Below are positions 9,634 through 17,700 of a DNA stretch of 64,000 nt, one piece after another (the stretch's first letter is position 1; each line of letters starts with the position of its first letter). The position numbers were made by a program, and so were the translations under genes. This stretch comes from CAWEPK01 sp963835595. GTDB lineage: Bacteria; Desulfobacterota; Syntrophorhabdia; Syntrophorhabdales; WCHB1-27. The stretch lies in contig CAWIGL010000003.1 in NCBI GenBank assembly GCA_963835595.1, positions 1-64,000 of the forward strand, written 5' to 3'. Under the pieces are notes generated by a model that did not search any database, was not told the origin of the DNA, and saw only the letters and a list, made by a program, of their open reading frames with translations.

Positions 9634-10047
9634 CTAAGGGTAGCAATCCCCTTTTATCCCCTTGATCTCCCATTTCGTCGCTTCCGGGACCAGCAATACC
9701 TTGAATTTCCATGTTTGGCCCGACGCCAGCCTGCTTACCAGGTCCACGCCGTCGCCTACCTTCGCGCCCGATTGATCGTAAAAATTGACATCCACCTGGA
9801 CGTCGCGGCATTCCAGGGCCGACTTGTTCTTGACCGTGCCGGCTGCGTAAAGCAGGTCTTTTTCCCCTTCCGAATGGCTTTCGACCAACTGGAAGTCGTT
9901 CGCGTCGTAATTCCCACCAGGCGCCCTGACATCCATTTCCGTCCCCCCGGCCGACTGCCAGGCGTACACGGTATTGCCGCCAAGGAAGATCAATACCAAC
10001 GCGATGGAAAAAGAAAGCGCGTACCGAATAGCGGGTCCGTTCGTCAT
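9634..10047 (-). CDS. exported FxLYD-like domain protein
   Basis: A 137-aa secreted protein of unknown role. An N-terminal hydrophobic segment (YALSFSIALVLIFLGGNTVYA, residues 8-28) with an AxA-like cleavage site marks it for export. The mature part resembles FxLYD domains: a beta-rich unit with GTVKNKSALECRDVQVDVNF followed by WKFKVLL, a pattern seen in envelope-associated proteins. AGGAGGG lies seven bases before the ATG. It stands alone, divergent from nothing obvious, upstream of ffs on the same strand. Confidence 0.75.
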   Translation of the reverse strand: MTNGPAIRYALSFSIALVLIFLGGNTVYAWQSAGGTEMDVRAPGGNYDANDFQLVESHSEGEKDLLYAAGTVKNKSALECRDVQVDVNFYDQSGAKVGDGVDLVSRLASGQTWKFKVLLVPEATKWEIKGIKGDCYP

Positions 10048-10720
10048 CCGTCTACCCTCCTGTTTTCCCGTCCGTCATAAGGCAATTCCGAAACAAGTAT
10101 ATACCTTATACTACTATGACGCAGGGGCAAAAAATGGGTCGAGCCTGCGCGGGAAATGAAAAGCGGAAGGAGATCAGAGGAATATCGACAGCCCATTTCT
10201 CGCAGAGAAAGAATACAGGCGGAATGCGCAGGGAATTGAGCAATGGCAGGGAGAACGGGCGGAGAGGGGGTTTGAAGCCTCTGCTCGGTAATGCCCGTGC
10301 GGCCATTCGCGCACGAAGAACCGACGTAACGGCAGGGGGGTGCGTTAGGGATCAGATTCCTTCAACTTGTTGATTCCCTGTAGCTTGCTACAGGGATACT
10401 ATCACCCTCTCCCCACATAAAAGCTGTTTTGTGCGCTCTTTCGTTCCCGCGTCTTTTGCATCCGACTATCATCCTTGGAGCTTTGGCACCCTTTATAACA
10501 GGCAATCATTGGGGTTCAGCACCCCAGGCCCGCTTACGAACTGGCTTTACCGCTCAGCAAGCTGCTAAGTACGCAATGCCTACTGCGGCATCATACACAG
10601 CCCACCCCCTCGCCGGGCTTTGCCCGGCGAGCCTCCCCGCTCACAAAAAGCGTTCAGCGGATACCCTGCTGCTTGCAGCAGGGTCATTTATTAGAGACGC
10701 CTTGCGGTATCCGTGGCTCG
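10048..10720. other. gene-free, hairpin-rich intergenic stretch
   Basis: I see no credible gene here. The stretch holds three perfect hairpins of the form NNNN-GC-TT(T)-GC-NNNN, with ten-base arms, at 10375-10396, 10609-10631 and 10663-10684. It also holds a copy of intergenic repeat family A. Forward open frames in it are shadows with no coding character. Confidence 0.6.
10497..10643 (+). repeat. intergenic repeat family A, copy 1 (with internal insertion)
   Basis: It starts ACAGGCAATCATTGGGGTTC and ends CCTCCCCGCTCA, matching the copy at 63132-63199 (opposite strand) at both ends. Between the conserved ends lie about 80 unrelated bases plus the hairpin at 10609-10631. That hairpin has seven-base arms GCCGGGC/GCCCGGC where copy 3 has CGGTAGC/GCTACCG: different sequence, same perfect pairing. 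Confidence 0.7.
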
Positions 10721-10948
10721 TCATTCTTTTTCCCGGGATGAGAGAATGGACTGCGCCCGCTCCATCTGACCTGGATACATGTCAGCAGGAACGCTCGGTC
10801 TTCCCAGCTTTTCAAATACCACGAACCGTGCACATATCTTCTGATCGCCCCTGCAGTATCTGTCTTTCATCAGCTCCGACATAGCAGGCTTGTTTGCCAT
10901 TTTATCGTTGAAGAATATGCATCCGGGAAGCAACTGACAATCAGGCAT
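10721..10948 (-). CDS. small Cys-rich conserved protein
   Basis: A 75-aa protein with a strong ribosome-binding site (AAGGAGG, seven bases before ATG). Cysteines are at residues 4, 10, 32 and 38. The pattern CQLLPGCIFFNDKM and YCRGDQKICARF is what I would expect of a small cysteine-containing family of anaerobic bacteria, possibly binding a metal or Fe-S cluster, but no function is known to me. The four cysteines and good initiation signals support a real gene despite the short length. Confidence 0.75.
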   Translation of the reverse strand: MPDCQLLPGCIFFNDKMANKPAMSELMKDRYCRGDQKICARFVVFEKLGRPSVPADMYPGQMERAQSILSSREKE

Positions 10949-11132
10949 AGCGAATCCTCCTTATCAAAGCGTTCGCGTAGCTTCTCGCCATTATTATCGT
11001 CACATATGCGCCTTTGCTTAAGATCGTAGTTCGAGGCGGTTCAGGAAATCGATGGCAACGCGGCCGGGTTAAGGGCATCCGAAAAAGGCAAGAAAAGGCA
11101 AAGAACAAAAGCGGGGAGACTCAGGGAAGAAC

Positions 11133-11226
11133 TGGCGGAGAGAGAGGGATTTGAACCCTCGGTGCCAGTTTTAGCCGGCACACACGATTTCCAGTCGTGC
11201 TCCTTCAGCCGCTCGGACATCTCTCC
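11133..11226 (-). tRNA. tRNA-Ser (anticodon GGA)
   Basis: On the minus strand the acceptor GGAGAGA pairs with TCTCTCC and is followed by G and an encoded CCA. The anticodon loop is CTGGAAA within the stem CACGA/TCGTG, giving GGA (serine UCC/UCU codons). A long variable arm with stem GTGCC/GGCAC and the T loop TTCAAAT complete a class II tRNA-Ser. Confidence 0.96.
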
Positions 11227-11306
11227 ATGCTGTTTTTATATTAGCATAGCGGCCGGGCATAGACAAGAAGCGGCTCCTTGGGGGCGGCTGCGTCTGAGGC
11301 GCGCAG

Positions 11307-11391
11307 TATTGGGGCTTCCGCGCCCCCTCCACCGGCAAAGCCGGATCGGGGCACCCGCTTGCGGGTCGTCCTCCCTCAGACAGGCAAAGAA
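11307..11391 (+). repeat. intergenic repeat family A, copy 2
   Basis: Ends match the other copies: TATTGGGGCTTCCGCGCCCC at the left and CCTCCCTCAGACAGGCAAAG at the right. The middle is replaced by two different hairpins, CCGGC-AAA-GCCGG (11332-11344) and ACCCGC-TT-GCGGGT (11353-11366). Confidence 0.68.
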
Positions 11392-11469
11392 TGTGCTCTT
11401 TATCCCGTTAGCGGCGGCAGCGGCCGGAGGAGCGCCTCAAGGAATCGATGAGATGTGGATGCCCTGTGA

Positions 11470-11754
11470 GTCTTACTGGCCATCGTGGTGATCCTTTCTT
11501 CGGTCGCAGGTTGGTTCATGGCGAAGAGGGCGCTCTCCGGCGTCGATGAGGTAACCAGGACGGCCATGGACAAATCGAAAGGCGCCCTCGACAGGCGCGT
11601 TCCCGTCAGGGGCGGCCGGAACGAAATAGACCGTCTCGCGGAGACCTTCAACAGCATGGTCGACCGGGTCCTGGTACTCACCCATGGAGGGACGATCGCT
11701 GCAACGAGCGCACGCGGCGCAGGCGCCCGGTTCACGGTGATCCTCCCGGCCTGA
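11470..11754 (+). pseudogene. remnant of a sensor histidine kinase (HAMP fused to the G2 box)
   Basis: The open frame begins directly after an in-frame TGA with a transmembrane segment (VLLAIVVILSSVAGWF) and a HAMP domain (MAKRAL to TFNSMVDRV). It then jumps to LTHGGTIAATSARGAGARFT, the last motif of a histidine-kinase ATPase domain. The periplasmic sensor domain, the phospho-acceptor His and the N and G1 boxes are missing, so two deletions have occurred and the product cannot be a kinase. It precedes the RND efflux operon and was probably its sensor. Confidence 0.85.
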
Positions 11755-11789
11755 ATGGCCCAACCCCCGGCCGCGGCGACTTGCCCACA

Positions 11790-11803
11790 TTACCAAATGG
11801 TAA
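11790..11803. promoter_or_regulatory. candidate operator palindrome upstream of the efflux operon
   Basis: TTACCA-AA-TGGTAA is a perfect six-base inverted repeat with a two-base spacer, 126 bases before the first efflux gene. Its position fits a regulator-binding site, possibly of the lost two-component system. The regulator is not identified. Confidence 0.35.
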
Positions 11804-11929
11804 GGCGCCGGCCATCCTCCGATAATGATCCTCGGCTTATAATTACGGCGCTGGTTGACAATATCAAAAGCGCCGCTTATGAGATGATGTAGGGCTGGTA
11901 CAGAGATTAAGGAAGAAGGAGCAATTTTT

Positions 11930-13330
11930 TTGGCGATCGTTTTGAACCGGAGAGCGGCATATTGTTTCCTGATCTGCCTTGCCGTCTGTCTTCCCGGGTG
12001 CGCCGCCTACCACCCGAAACCGATCACCGGAAAAGCCGTCAGCGAGACCCCGGGTGCGCCCGACCTCGCCCGCATAAAGATTGAGGCCAGGGAATTGAAG
12101 CACCCTCTCCTGAACCCCGTCGAGCTGAACATGGAAAAGGGCCTGTCGCCGGAAGGCGCGGCGGTCATTGCCGTTCTGGCCAATCCGACCCTGCGGGCGG
12201 CCCGCGACCTGAGGGGCGTAGCTGCGGCCCAGCTTCTCCAGGCGGGAATCCTTCCCAACCCCGTCTTTTCGTACAACTGGGACAAACCTACCGGGGGCAA
12301 TACGGCCGGCACGATCAACGCCTTCGGGCTGGGCCTCTCGTTCGACCTTGTATCCCTCATCACAAGGGGCGCCCGGGTTGCCGCCGCGCGGGCGGGCGCG
12401 TCGTCGGTCGACCTCGATATCGCCTGGCAGGAGTGGCAGGTGGCCCTCGCCGCAAAGGTGCACGTCTACAACCTGGTCTTTATCAACGACCAGTTGGCGA
12501 CCGCCAGAGAGGAGGAAAAAGGGCTCCGGGAGAACCTGAAGACGATACAGGAGGCCTTCGATTACGGCGACGTGACCGAGATAGACCTGGCCGCAGCGCA
12601 GACGGCCCTGCAAAAAGTTCACGCCTCGGAACTGGTCCTCCAGCAGCAATACGAGCAGGAGAGGCTGGCGCTCAACCAGTCCCTGGGGTTCCCCCCGGAG
12701 CAGGTGATCCCGCTGCGCGCCGGCATTTCGCCGCCGTCTCTGGAGACGATCCCTTCCCTTGCCGAGATGCTTCAATCAGTTCAGCAGCGGAGGCTTGACC
12801 TTGTGGCCCTCCGGTTCGGCTACGAAAGCCAGGAAGCGCGCCTGAGGGCCGCGGTGTTGTCACAGTTTCCCACCCTCGCTGTCGGGCCGACGCGCGCCCG
12901 GGATACGACGAACGTCGTGACGACGGGTTTAACGGTCGCCGCGGACGTCCCGGTCTTCAACAGGAACCAGGGGCAGATCGCGATAGAGCGGGCGACGCGG
13001 CAGCAGCTCTTCGACGAGTATCTGGCCCGTCTCTATGAGGCCCGCGCGTCGATTGCGGCGACCCTTGCCGCCATGCGCTCTGTCGAAGCGGAGGTCGACA
13101 GCTTAGAGAAGCTCATCCCCGTGGCCCAGAGGCTAGTCGCCACCTACCGCATAGCCCTGCTCGAAGGGCACGCGGACGTCGTTACCTATTACAACGCCCT
13201 GAACGACCTCTACGGACGGCAGGTGGAGCTCCTCTCCCTCAAAAAGGGGCTGTCCGATCTCATTATCGCCCTCGAAGTCGCCTCCGGCCGATTCCTCGCG
13301 GGCCAACCGGAAGGAGGGACGGCAAAGTGA
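11930..13330 (+). CDS. TolC-family outer-membrane efflux lipoprotein
   Basis: The outer-membrane channel of an RND efflux system, 466 aa. It starts at TTG with AAGGAG about 12 bases upstream. The signal peptide ends in a lipobox (LPGC, Cys near residue 24). Two outer-membrane efflux repeats follow, rich in long amphipathic helices (AREEEKGLRENLKTIQEAFDYGD; SVEAEVDSLEKLIPVAQRL), with the typical RALLEG-like motif IALLEGHADVVTYY near the C terminus. The four-base overlap with the next gene shows a tight operon with the adaptor and pump. It resembles CzcC-type channels, but the substrate cannot be read from sequence. Confidence 0.9.
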   Translation: MAIVLNRRAAYCFLICLAVCLPGCAAYHPKPITGKAVSETPGAPDLARIKIEARELKHPLLNPVELNMEKGLSPEGAAVIAVLANPTLRAARDLRGVAAAQLLQAGILPNPVFSYNWDKPTGGNTAGTINAFGLGLSFDLVSLITRGARVAAARAGASSVDLDIAWQEWQVALAAKVHVYNLVFINDQLATAREEEKGLRENLKTIQEAFDYGDVTEIDLAAAQTALQKVHASELVLQQQYEQERLALNQSLGFPPEQVIPLRAGISPPSLETIPSLAEMLQSVQQRRLDLVALRFGYESQEARLRAAVLSQFPTLAVGPTRARDTTNVVTTGLTVAADVPVFNRNQGQIAIERATRQQLFDEYLARLYEARASIAATLAAMRSVEAEVDSLEKLIPVAQRLVATYRIALLEGHADVVTYYNALNDLYGRQVELLSLKKGLSDLIIALEVASGRFLAGQPEGGTAK

Positions 13331-14425
13331 AACGCCGCCTTGTCGCTCTCATGGTCGTCGGGCTCGTCCTTGCCCTCGCAGGGATGGCTTATCTGTTGCT
13401 CGTTCGCGCTCGTCAGTCCACGCCTGTCGTCGAGACCCTTTCTCTTCCGTCCGGCGAGGCCGGCCCGGTGGCGCTCGTGAAAATCGCGGCTGTCAAGAAG
13501 GGGGCCATTCAGGAGACGATACGCGTCTACGGCACGGTCATCCCTGCCCCCGGCGCGACGAATGCCCTCTCCGTCCCTTATGAGAGCCGGGTCCACCGCA
13601 TCATGGTAAACGAGGGCCAGGAGGTCTCGCCGGGCGACCCGCTTCTGGAGATAGGCCCAAGCCCGGAGACGCGCCTGAAATTCGACCAGGCAGCGGAAAG
13701 CTACAACACGGCAAGGCAGGCGCTTCAGAACATGGAGCGAAAATTCAAGTTGAAGCTCGCGACGAACGACCAGGTGCTCCAGGCCAAACAGGCGTCCGAC
13801 CAGGCAGGGCTCAACCTGGAAAGCATGAAGAGGCAGGGCGTCGACGGAGTCCACGAGATGAAGGCCCAGGCAAAGGGACTGGTCAGCAGGGTGGCCGTCG
13901 ATCAGGGAGCGATAGTGGCGGCGGGGGCGCCCCTCATGCTCGTAGTCCCCGAGAACCGTTTTGAGCTGCGCCTCGGAGTCGAGCCGACCGACATCGGAAG
14001 GGTGCACACCGGGCATGCCCGTTGTCCTCTCGCTGGTGCTCGTCCCGGCGGCCCCTGTCGTCACCGGGCAGGTGCGGAAGATTTCCCGGTCCGTCAACCC
14101 CTCGACCCGGCTCGTCGACGTCTTCGTCTCTGTCCCCGCTCCTTCCGTGTTCCTCTTAGGACAGTATATTTCGGGGACCATAACGACGGCATCGGTAGAA
14201 GGGCTGATCGTGCCGAGAAGCGCCGTCCTGTCTGAGGAAAAGGGATCGGTCGTCTATATCGTCAGGGATGGCCGTGCGCACGCGAAGAGCGTCCGCACCC
14301 TCGCGGAGCAAGGAAGCGAGACGTGCGTCGCGGGTCCGGACCTTCAGCCGGGCGACAGGGTGGTCGTCATGGGCAACTACGAGCTCACGGACAATATGCG
14401 CGTTGACGTGGAGACAGGCCAATGA
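13327..14425 (+). CDS. RND periplasmic adaptor (membrane fusion protein), frameshifted
   Basis: The adaptor that joins the inner-membrane pump to the channel. An N-terminal membrane anchor (residues 5-25) precedes the barrel-sandwich half ESRVHRIMVNEGQEVSPGDP, a short coiled hairpin (QAAESYNTARQALQNMERKF) and the second half VSRVAVDQGAIVAAGAPLM. At GVEPTDIGRVHTG the frame shifts. A surplus G in the run at 14011-14013 moves the beta-barrel and membrane-proximal part (MPVVLSLVLVPAAPV to VDVETGQ) to the next frame. Corrected length is about 366 aa. Overlaps of four bases at both ends tie it to its partners. Confidence 0.9.
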
Positions 14426-17400
14426 GCGCAGCCGGCTGGATGCACGATCACCGCAAGTCTATCCTTTTTCTCCTCACTGTCCTTATCGCCGGTGGCGGGG
14501 CGGCAAGCTTCATGATGCCTGTCTCTCTCTTTCCCCGCATCTATTTCCCCCGGGTCAGGGTCGAGCTGGACGCGGGGGACCGACCGGCGGACAGGATGGC
14601 CATGGAGGTGACCCGGCCCGCCGAAGAGGCCGTCCGCTCCGTTCCCGGAGTCCGCACCATTCGTTCCGTCACCAGCCGGGGCAGCGCCGACATCAACGTC
14701 AATTTCGATTGGGGTCTCGACATGATAGCCGCCACGCTCCAGGTGCAGTCGGCCTTGAGTCGCATACAGCCCCAACTGCCTTCAGGCACTCTTGTCAATG
14801 TCCGCAGGATGGACCCCACGGTCTTCCCTGTCCTTGCCTATACCCTCTCCTCGCAGGCCCGGTCGTTGGTCGATCTGCGCGACACGGCCCTGTACACCCT
14901 GAGGCCCCGGTTCCTTACCGTGGGCGGCGTGGCCGCCGTAGGCGTGCAGGGGGGCAATATCGAGGAATACCATGTCGTCGTGAACCCCCTGAAGCTGGCG
15001 TCTTACGGCATGTCGATAGACCAAGTTGCAAAAGCCCTGTCCGCTTCCAACGTGATCACCGCCGTGGGGCGCATGGAGGACCACTACAAGCTCTACCTCG
15101 TCGTTTCCGACACGCGCCTCCTGAATATGTCGCAGATCGGCCAAACCGTGGTGCGCTCGGGGGAAAACGGGGTGGTGACGCTCGCGGACATCGCGACGGT
15201 GACGCGTGCGACCGACCCCCAGTGGATCAGGGTGACGTCGAACGGGCGGGACGCGGTCATCTTCCAGGTCTACCAGCAGCCGGGGGGCAACACCGTGAGT
15301 ATCGCCCGCCGTTTGAAAACCATGCTCGGCGACCTCCGGACAAAGATAGGGCGGAAGGTCACTATCGCCAATTGGTACGACCAGAGCGAGCTGATTACCG
15401 CCTCAGTTGCGAGCGTGCGCGACGCGATCCTTATCGGCGTCGTTCTCGCCGCCCTCATTCTCCTCGTCTTCCTGAAGAGCGTCAGGATCACCCTCATTGC
15501 GGCGATCTCGGTCCCTGCGGTGCTCGCCGCGACGATACTGATGCTCTATGTCCTCAACCAGAGCCTCAACATCATGACCCTCGGCGGCATGGCGGCGGCA
15601 GTCGGCCTCATTATCGACGACGCCATCGTCATGGTCGAGCACATCATGAGGCGCCTCCAGGAGGAAAACGGCGACGGCCCGGGAGTCCCACACGGGAGGC
15701 TCGCCGCGGCTCATGAACTGACGCGGCCCCTCGCGGGGTCTTCGGCCTCCACCATCATAATATTCGCTCCCCTCGCCTTCCTTTCCGGCGTTACGGGGGC
15801 CTTCTTCAAAGCCCTCTCCCTCACTATGGCGATCAGCCTTTTTATCTCTTTCTTCGTCGCGTGGCTTGTGGCGCCTCTCCTCGCGAACCGGCTCATCACT
15901 CCTGCTTACGCCAAAAAGCAAAAGAGTAGTAAATTAGGGGGGTGGGCCGGTCGGGGCTATCACGCCCTGATGGAGAAGGCTTTTCACCGCCGTCTCTATG
16001 TGCTTCTCCCCGTGCTCCTCCTCCTCGTCGCGGGTGGCTTGAGCTACCGGCACGTCGGCTCCGGCTTCTTACCTCCAATGGACGAGGGCGGTTTCATCCT
16101 CGACTACTGGTCTCCCCCAGGGACCTCGCTCACCGAAACGGACCGCCTCCTCCGCCAAGTAGAAGCCATTCTACTGTCGATGCCGGATGTGGAGACATAC
16201 TCCCGCAGAACAGGTCTCCAGCTGGGCGGCGGCGTGACCGAGGCGAACCAGGGCGATTTCTTTATCAAGTTGAAGCCCTTTCCGAGGCGGCCCATAGAGG
16301 AGATTATGGACGACTTGCGGACCAGGGTCGAGCATAACGTACCCGGATTGAAGATAGAGCTCGCCCAGCTCATGGAGGACCTGATTGGGGATCTGGCAGG
16401 CACCCCCGAGCCGATAGAGATCAAGATCTACTCCGATGACGAGAACTTTCTCGGGCGGCTCGGACCGCGCGTGGCGGAGGTGATCGGAAAAGTCCCCGGC
16501 GTAGTCGACGTGCGGACGGGCATCGTCGTCGCGGGCGACGCCCTCGACATCAGGGTCGACCGGGTCAAGGCCGCCCGCGAGGGGGTTGACCCGGAGTCGG
16601 TCACGCAGATGGTGCTGGGCTACGTGACGGGCGTCGTGACCACCCAGATACAGCAGGACCCGAAGATGATCGGGGTGCGCGTATGGGTCCCGCCCGACGT
16701 AAGGGCCACCGGGAAAAATGTGGAGGACCTGAGGCTCCAGGCACCTGACGGCCATTTTTTCCCCGTGAAGCGGGTGGCAACCCTTGCCTACGTGACCGGG
16801 CAGCCGGAGATCGACCGGGAAGACCTGAAGCGCATGATCGCAGTGACGGGCCGGATCAGCGGAAGAGACCTGGGCTCGGTCATCCGGGACGTGAAATCCG
16901 TCCTCGCGAAGCCCGGCCTTATCCCCCAGGGTACCTTTTACGACTTCGGCGGCCTCTACGCGCAGCAGCGGACCGCGTTTGCCGGCCTCATCGGGGTCTT
17001 TGCCGCGGCCGTGCTACTTGTCTTCACCCTTCTCCTTTTCCTCTACAACAGCTTTCGCGTGGCCCTCGCCGTCATCGCGACCACGCTTCTCTCCATGACG
17101 GCCGTCTTTATCGGCCTCGCGATCACCGGGACGGAGATCAACATCTCCTCCATGATGGGCATGACGATGATCATCGGCATCGTCACCGAGACAGCCATAT
17201 TTTATATGTCTGAGTACATCGAGCTGCGGGGGGAGGGGAATAGCGCGCGGAAACTACTGATCGACGCGGGCGGCAACAGGATGCGTCCCATTGCGATGAC
17301 GACGATCGCAACGGTCCTTGCCCTCCTTCCCCTTGCCCTGTCCATCGGACAGGGGGCGTCGATGCAGCAGCCCCTCGCCATCGCGATTATCTCCGGCCTC

Positions 17401-17472
17401 GTCATCCAGTTGCCCCTGGTCTTGATCGTCCTCCCCGTCCTTCTGTCATTGTCCCGAAAACCCGGTTTATAA
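14422..17472 (+). CDS. RND-family inner-membrane efflux pump
   Basis: A 1016-aa resistance-nodulation-division transporter that uses proton flow to expel substrates through the adaptor and channel encoded just upstream. It shows the family layout: TM1 near 13-32, a large periplasmic loop, TM2-6, a second loop, TM7-12. The TM4 proton-relay motif AVGLIIDDAIVMVEH carries two adjacent Asp residues, as in hydrophobe/amphiphile pumps, rather than the single-Asp pattern of CzcA-like metal pumps. The substrate is therefore unclear even though the channel looks CzcC-like. The C terminus is complete, and the gene is followed 33 bases later by a large perfect inverted repeat. Confidence 0.92.
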   Translation: MSAAGWMHDHRKSILFLLTVLIAGGGAASFMMPVSLFPRIYFPRVRVELDAGDRPADRMAMEVTRPAEEAVRSVPGVRTIRSVTSRGSADINVNFDWGLDMIAATLQVQSALSRIQPQLPSGTLVNVRRMDPTVFPVLAYTLSSQARSLVDLRDTALYTLRPRFLTVGGVAAVGVQGGNIEEYHVVVNPLKLASYGMSIDQVAKALSASNVITAVGRMEDHYKLYLVVSDTRLLNMSQIGQTVVRSGENGVVTLADIATVTRATDPQWIRVTSNGRDAVIFQVYQQPGGNTVSIARRLKTMLGDLRTKIGRKVTIANWYDQSELITASVASVRDAILIGVVLAALILLVFLKSVRITLIAAISVPAVLAATILMLYVLNQSLNIMTLGGMAAAVGLIIDDAIVMVEHIMRRLQEENGDGPGVPHGRLAAAHELTRPLAGSSASTIIIFAPLAFLSGVTGAFFKALSLTMAISLFISFFVAWLVAPLLANRLITPAYAKKQKSSKLGGWAGRGYHALMEKAFHRRLYVLLPVLLLLVAGGLSYRHVGSGFLPPMDEGGFILDYWSPPGTSLTETDRLLRQVEAILLSMPDVETYSRRTGLQLGGGVTEANQGDFFIKLKPFPRRPIEEIMDDLRTRVEHNVPGLKIELAQLMEDLIGDLAGTPEPIEIKIYSDDENFLGRLGPRVAEVIGKVPGVVDVRTGIVVAGDALDIRVDRVKAAREGVDPESVTQMVLGYVTGVVTTQIQQDPKMIGVRVWVPPDVRATGKNVEDLRLQAPDGHFFPVKRVATLAYVTGQPEIDREDLKRMIAVTGRISGRDLGSVIRDVKSVLAKPGLIPQGTFYDFGGLYAQQRTAFAGLIGVFAAAVLLVFTLLLFLYNSFRVALAVIATTLLSMTAVFIGLAITGTEINISSMMGMTMIIGIVTETAIFYMSEYIELRGEGNSARKLLIDAGGNRMRPIAMTTIATVLALLPLALSIGQGASMQQPLAIAIISGLVIQLPLVLIVLPVLLSLSRKPGL

Positions 17473-17505
17473 GAACGTTTTGAGTGCCCATATCCGCCCA
17501 ATCCA

Positions 17506-17559
17506 CCCCACGAGTAAACCAGATACCGGTTTCAGCCGGTATCTGGTTTACTCGTGGGG
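17506..17559. repeat. perfect 24-bp inverted repeat with six-base loop
   Basis: The arms at 17506-17529 and 17536-17559 are perfectly complementary over 24 bases (beginning CCCCACGAGTAAACCAG) around the loop TTTCAG. It follows the pump gene by 33 bases. No T tract follows, so it is not a standard intrinsic terminator, although it would certainly form a strong 3' hairpin in the transcript. Confidence 0.85.
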
Positions 17560-17700
17560 CAATTCGCGGGTTATCATAACTGTTGATTTTTTTGACCGTC
17601 ATGGGTACAATTTGTGATTCGTTCCGTCCCAAATCGCCTTGAATAGCGGCCGACCGAGAGGAAGGCCAGAGCCGAAGAGCAGAAACGCAAAGGAGCCTGC

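Noticed and set aside
12007..14181. Long minus-strand frames opposite the efflux operon
   Set aside because: All are shadows of the channel, adaptor and pump genes.
17506..17559. Integron attC site or intrinsic terminator
   Set aside because: The 24-bp perfect palindrome lacks attC spacer features and integrase boxes, and no T tract follows for intrinsic termination.
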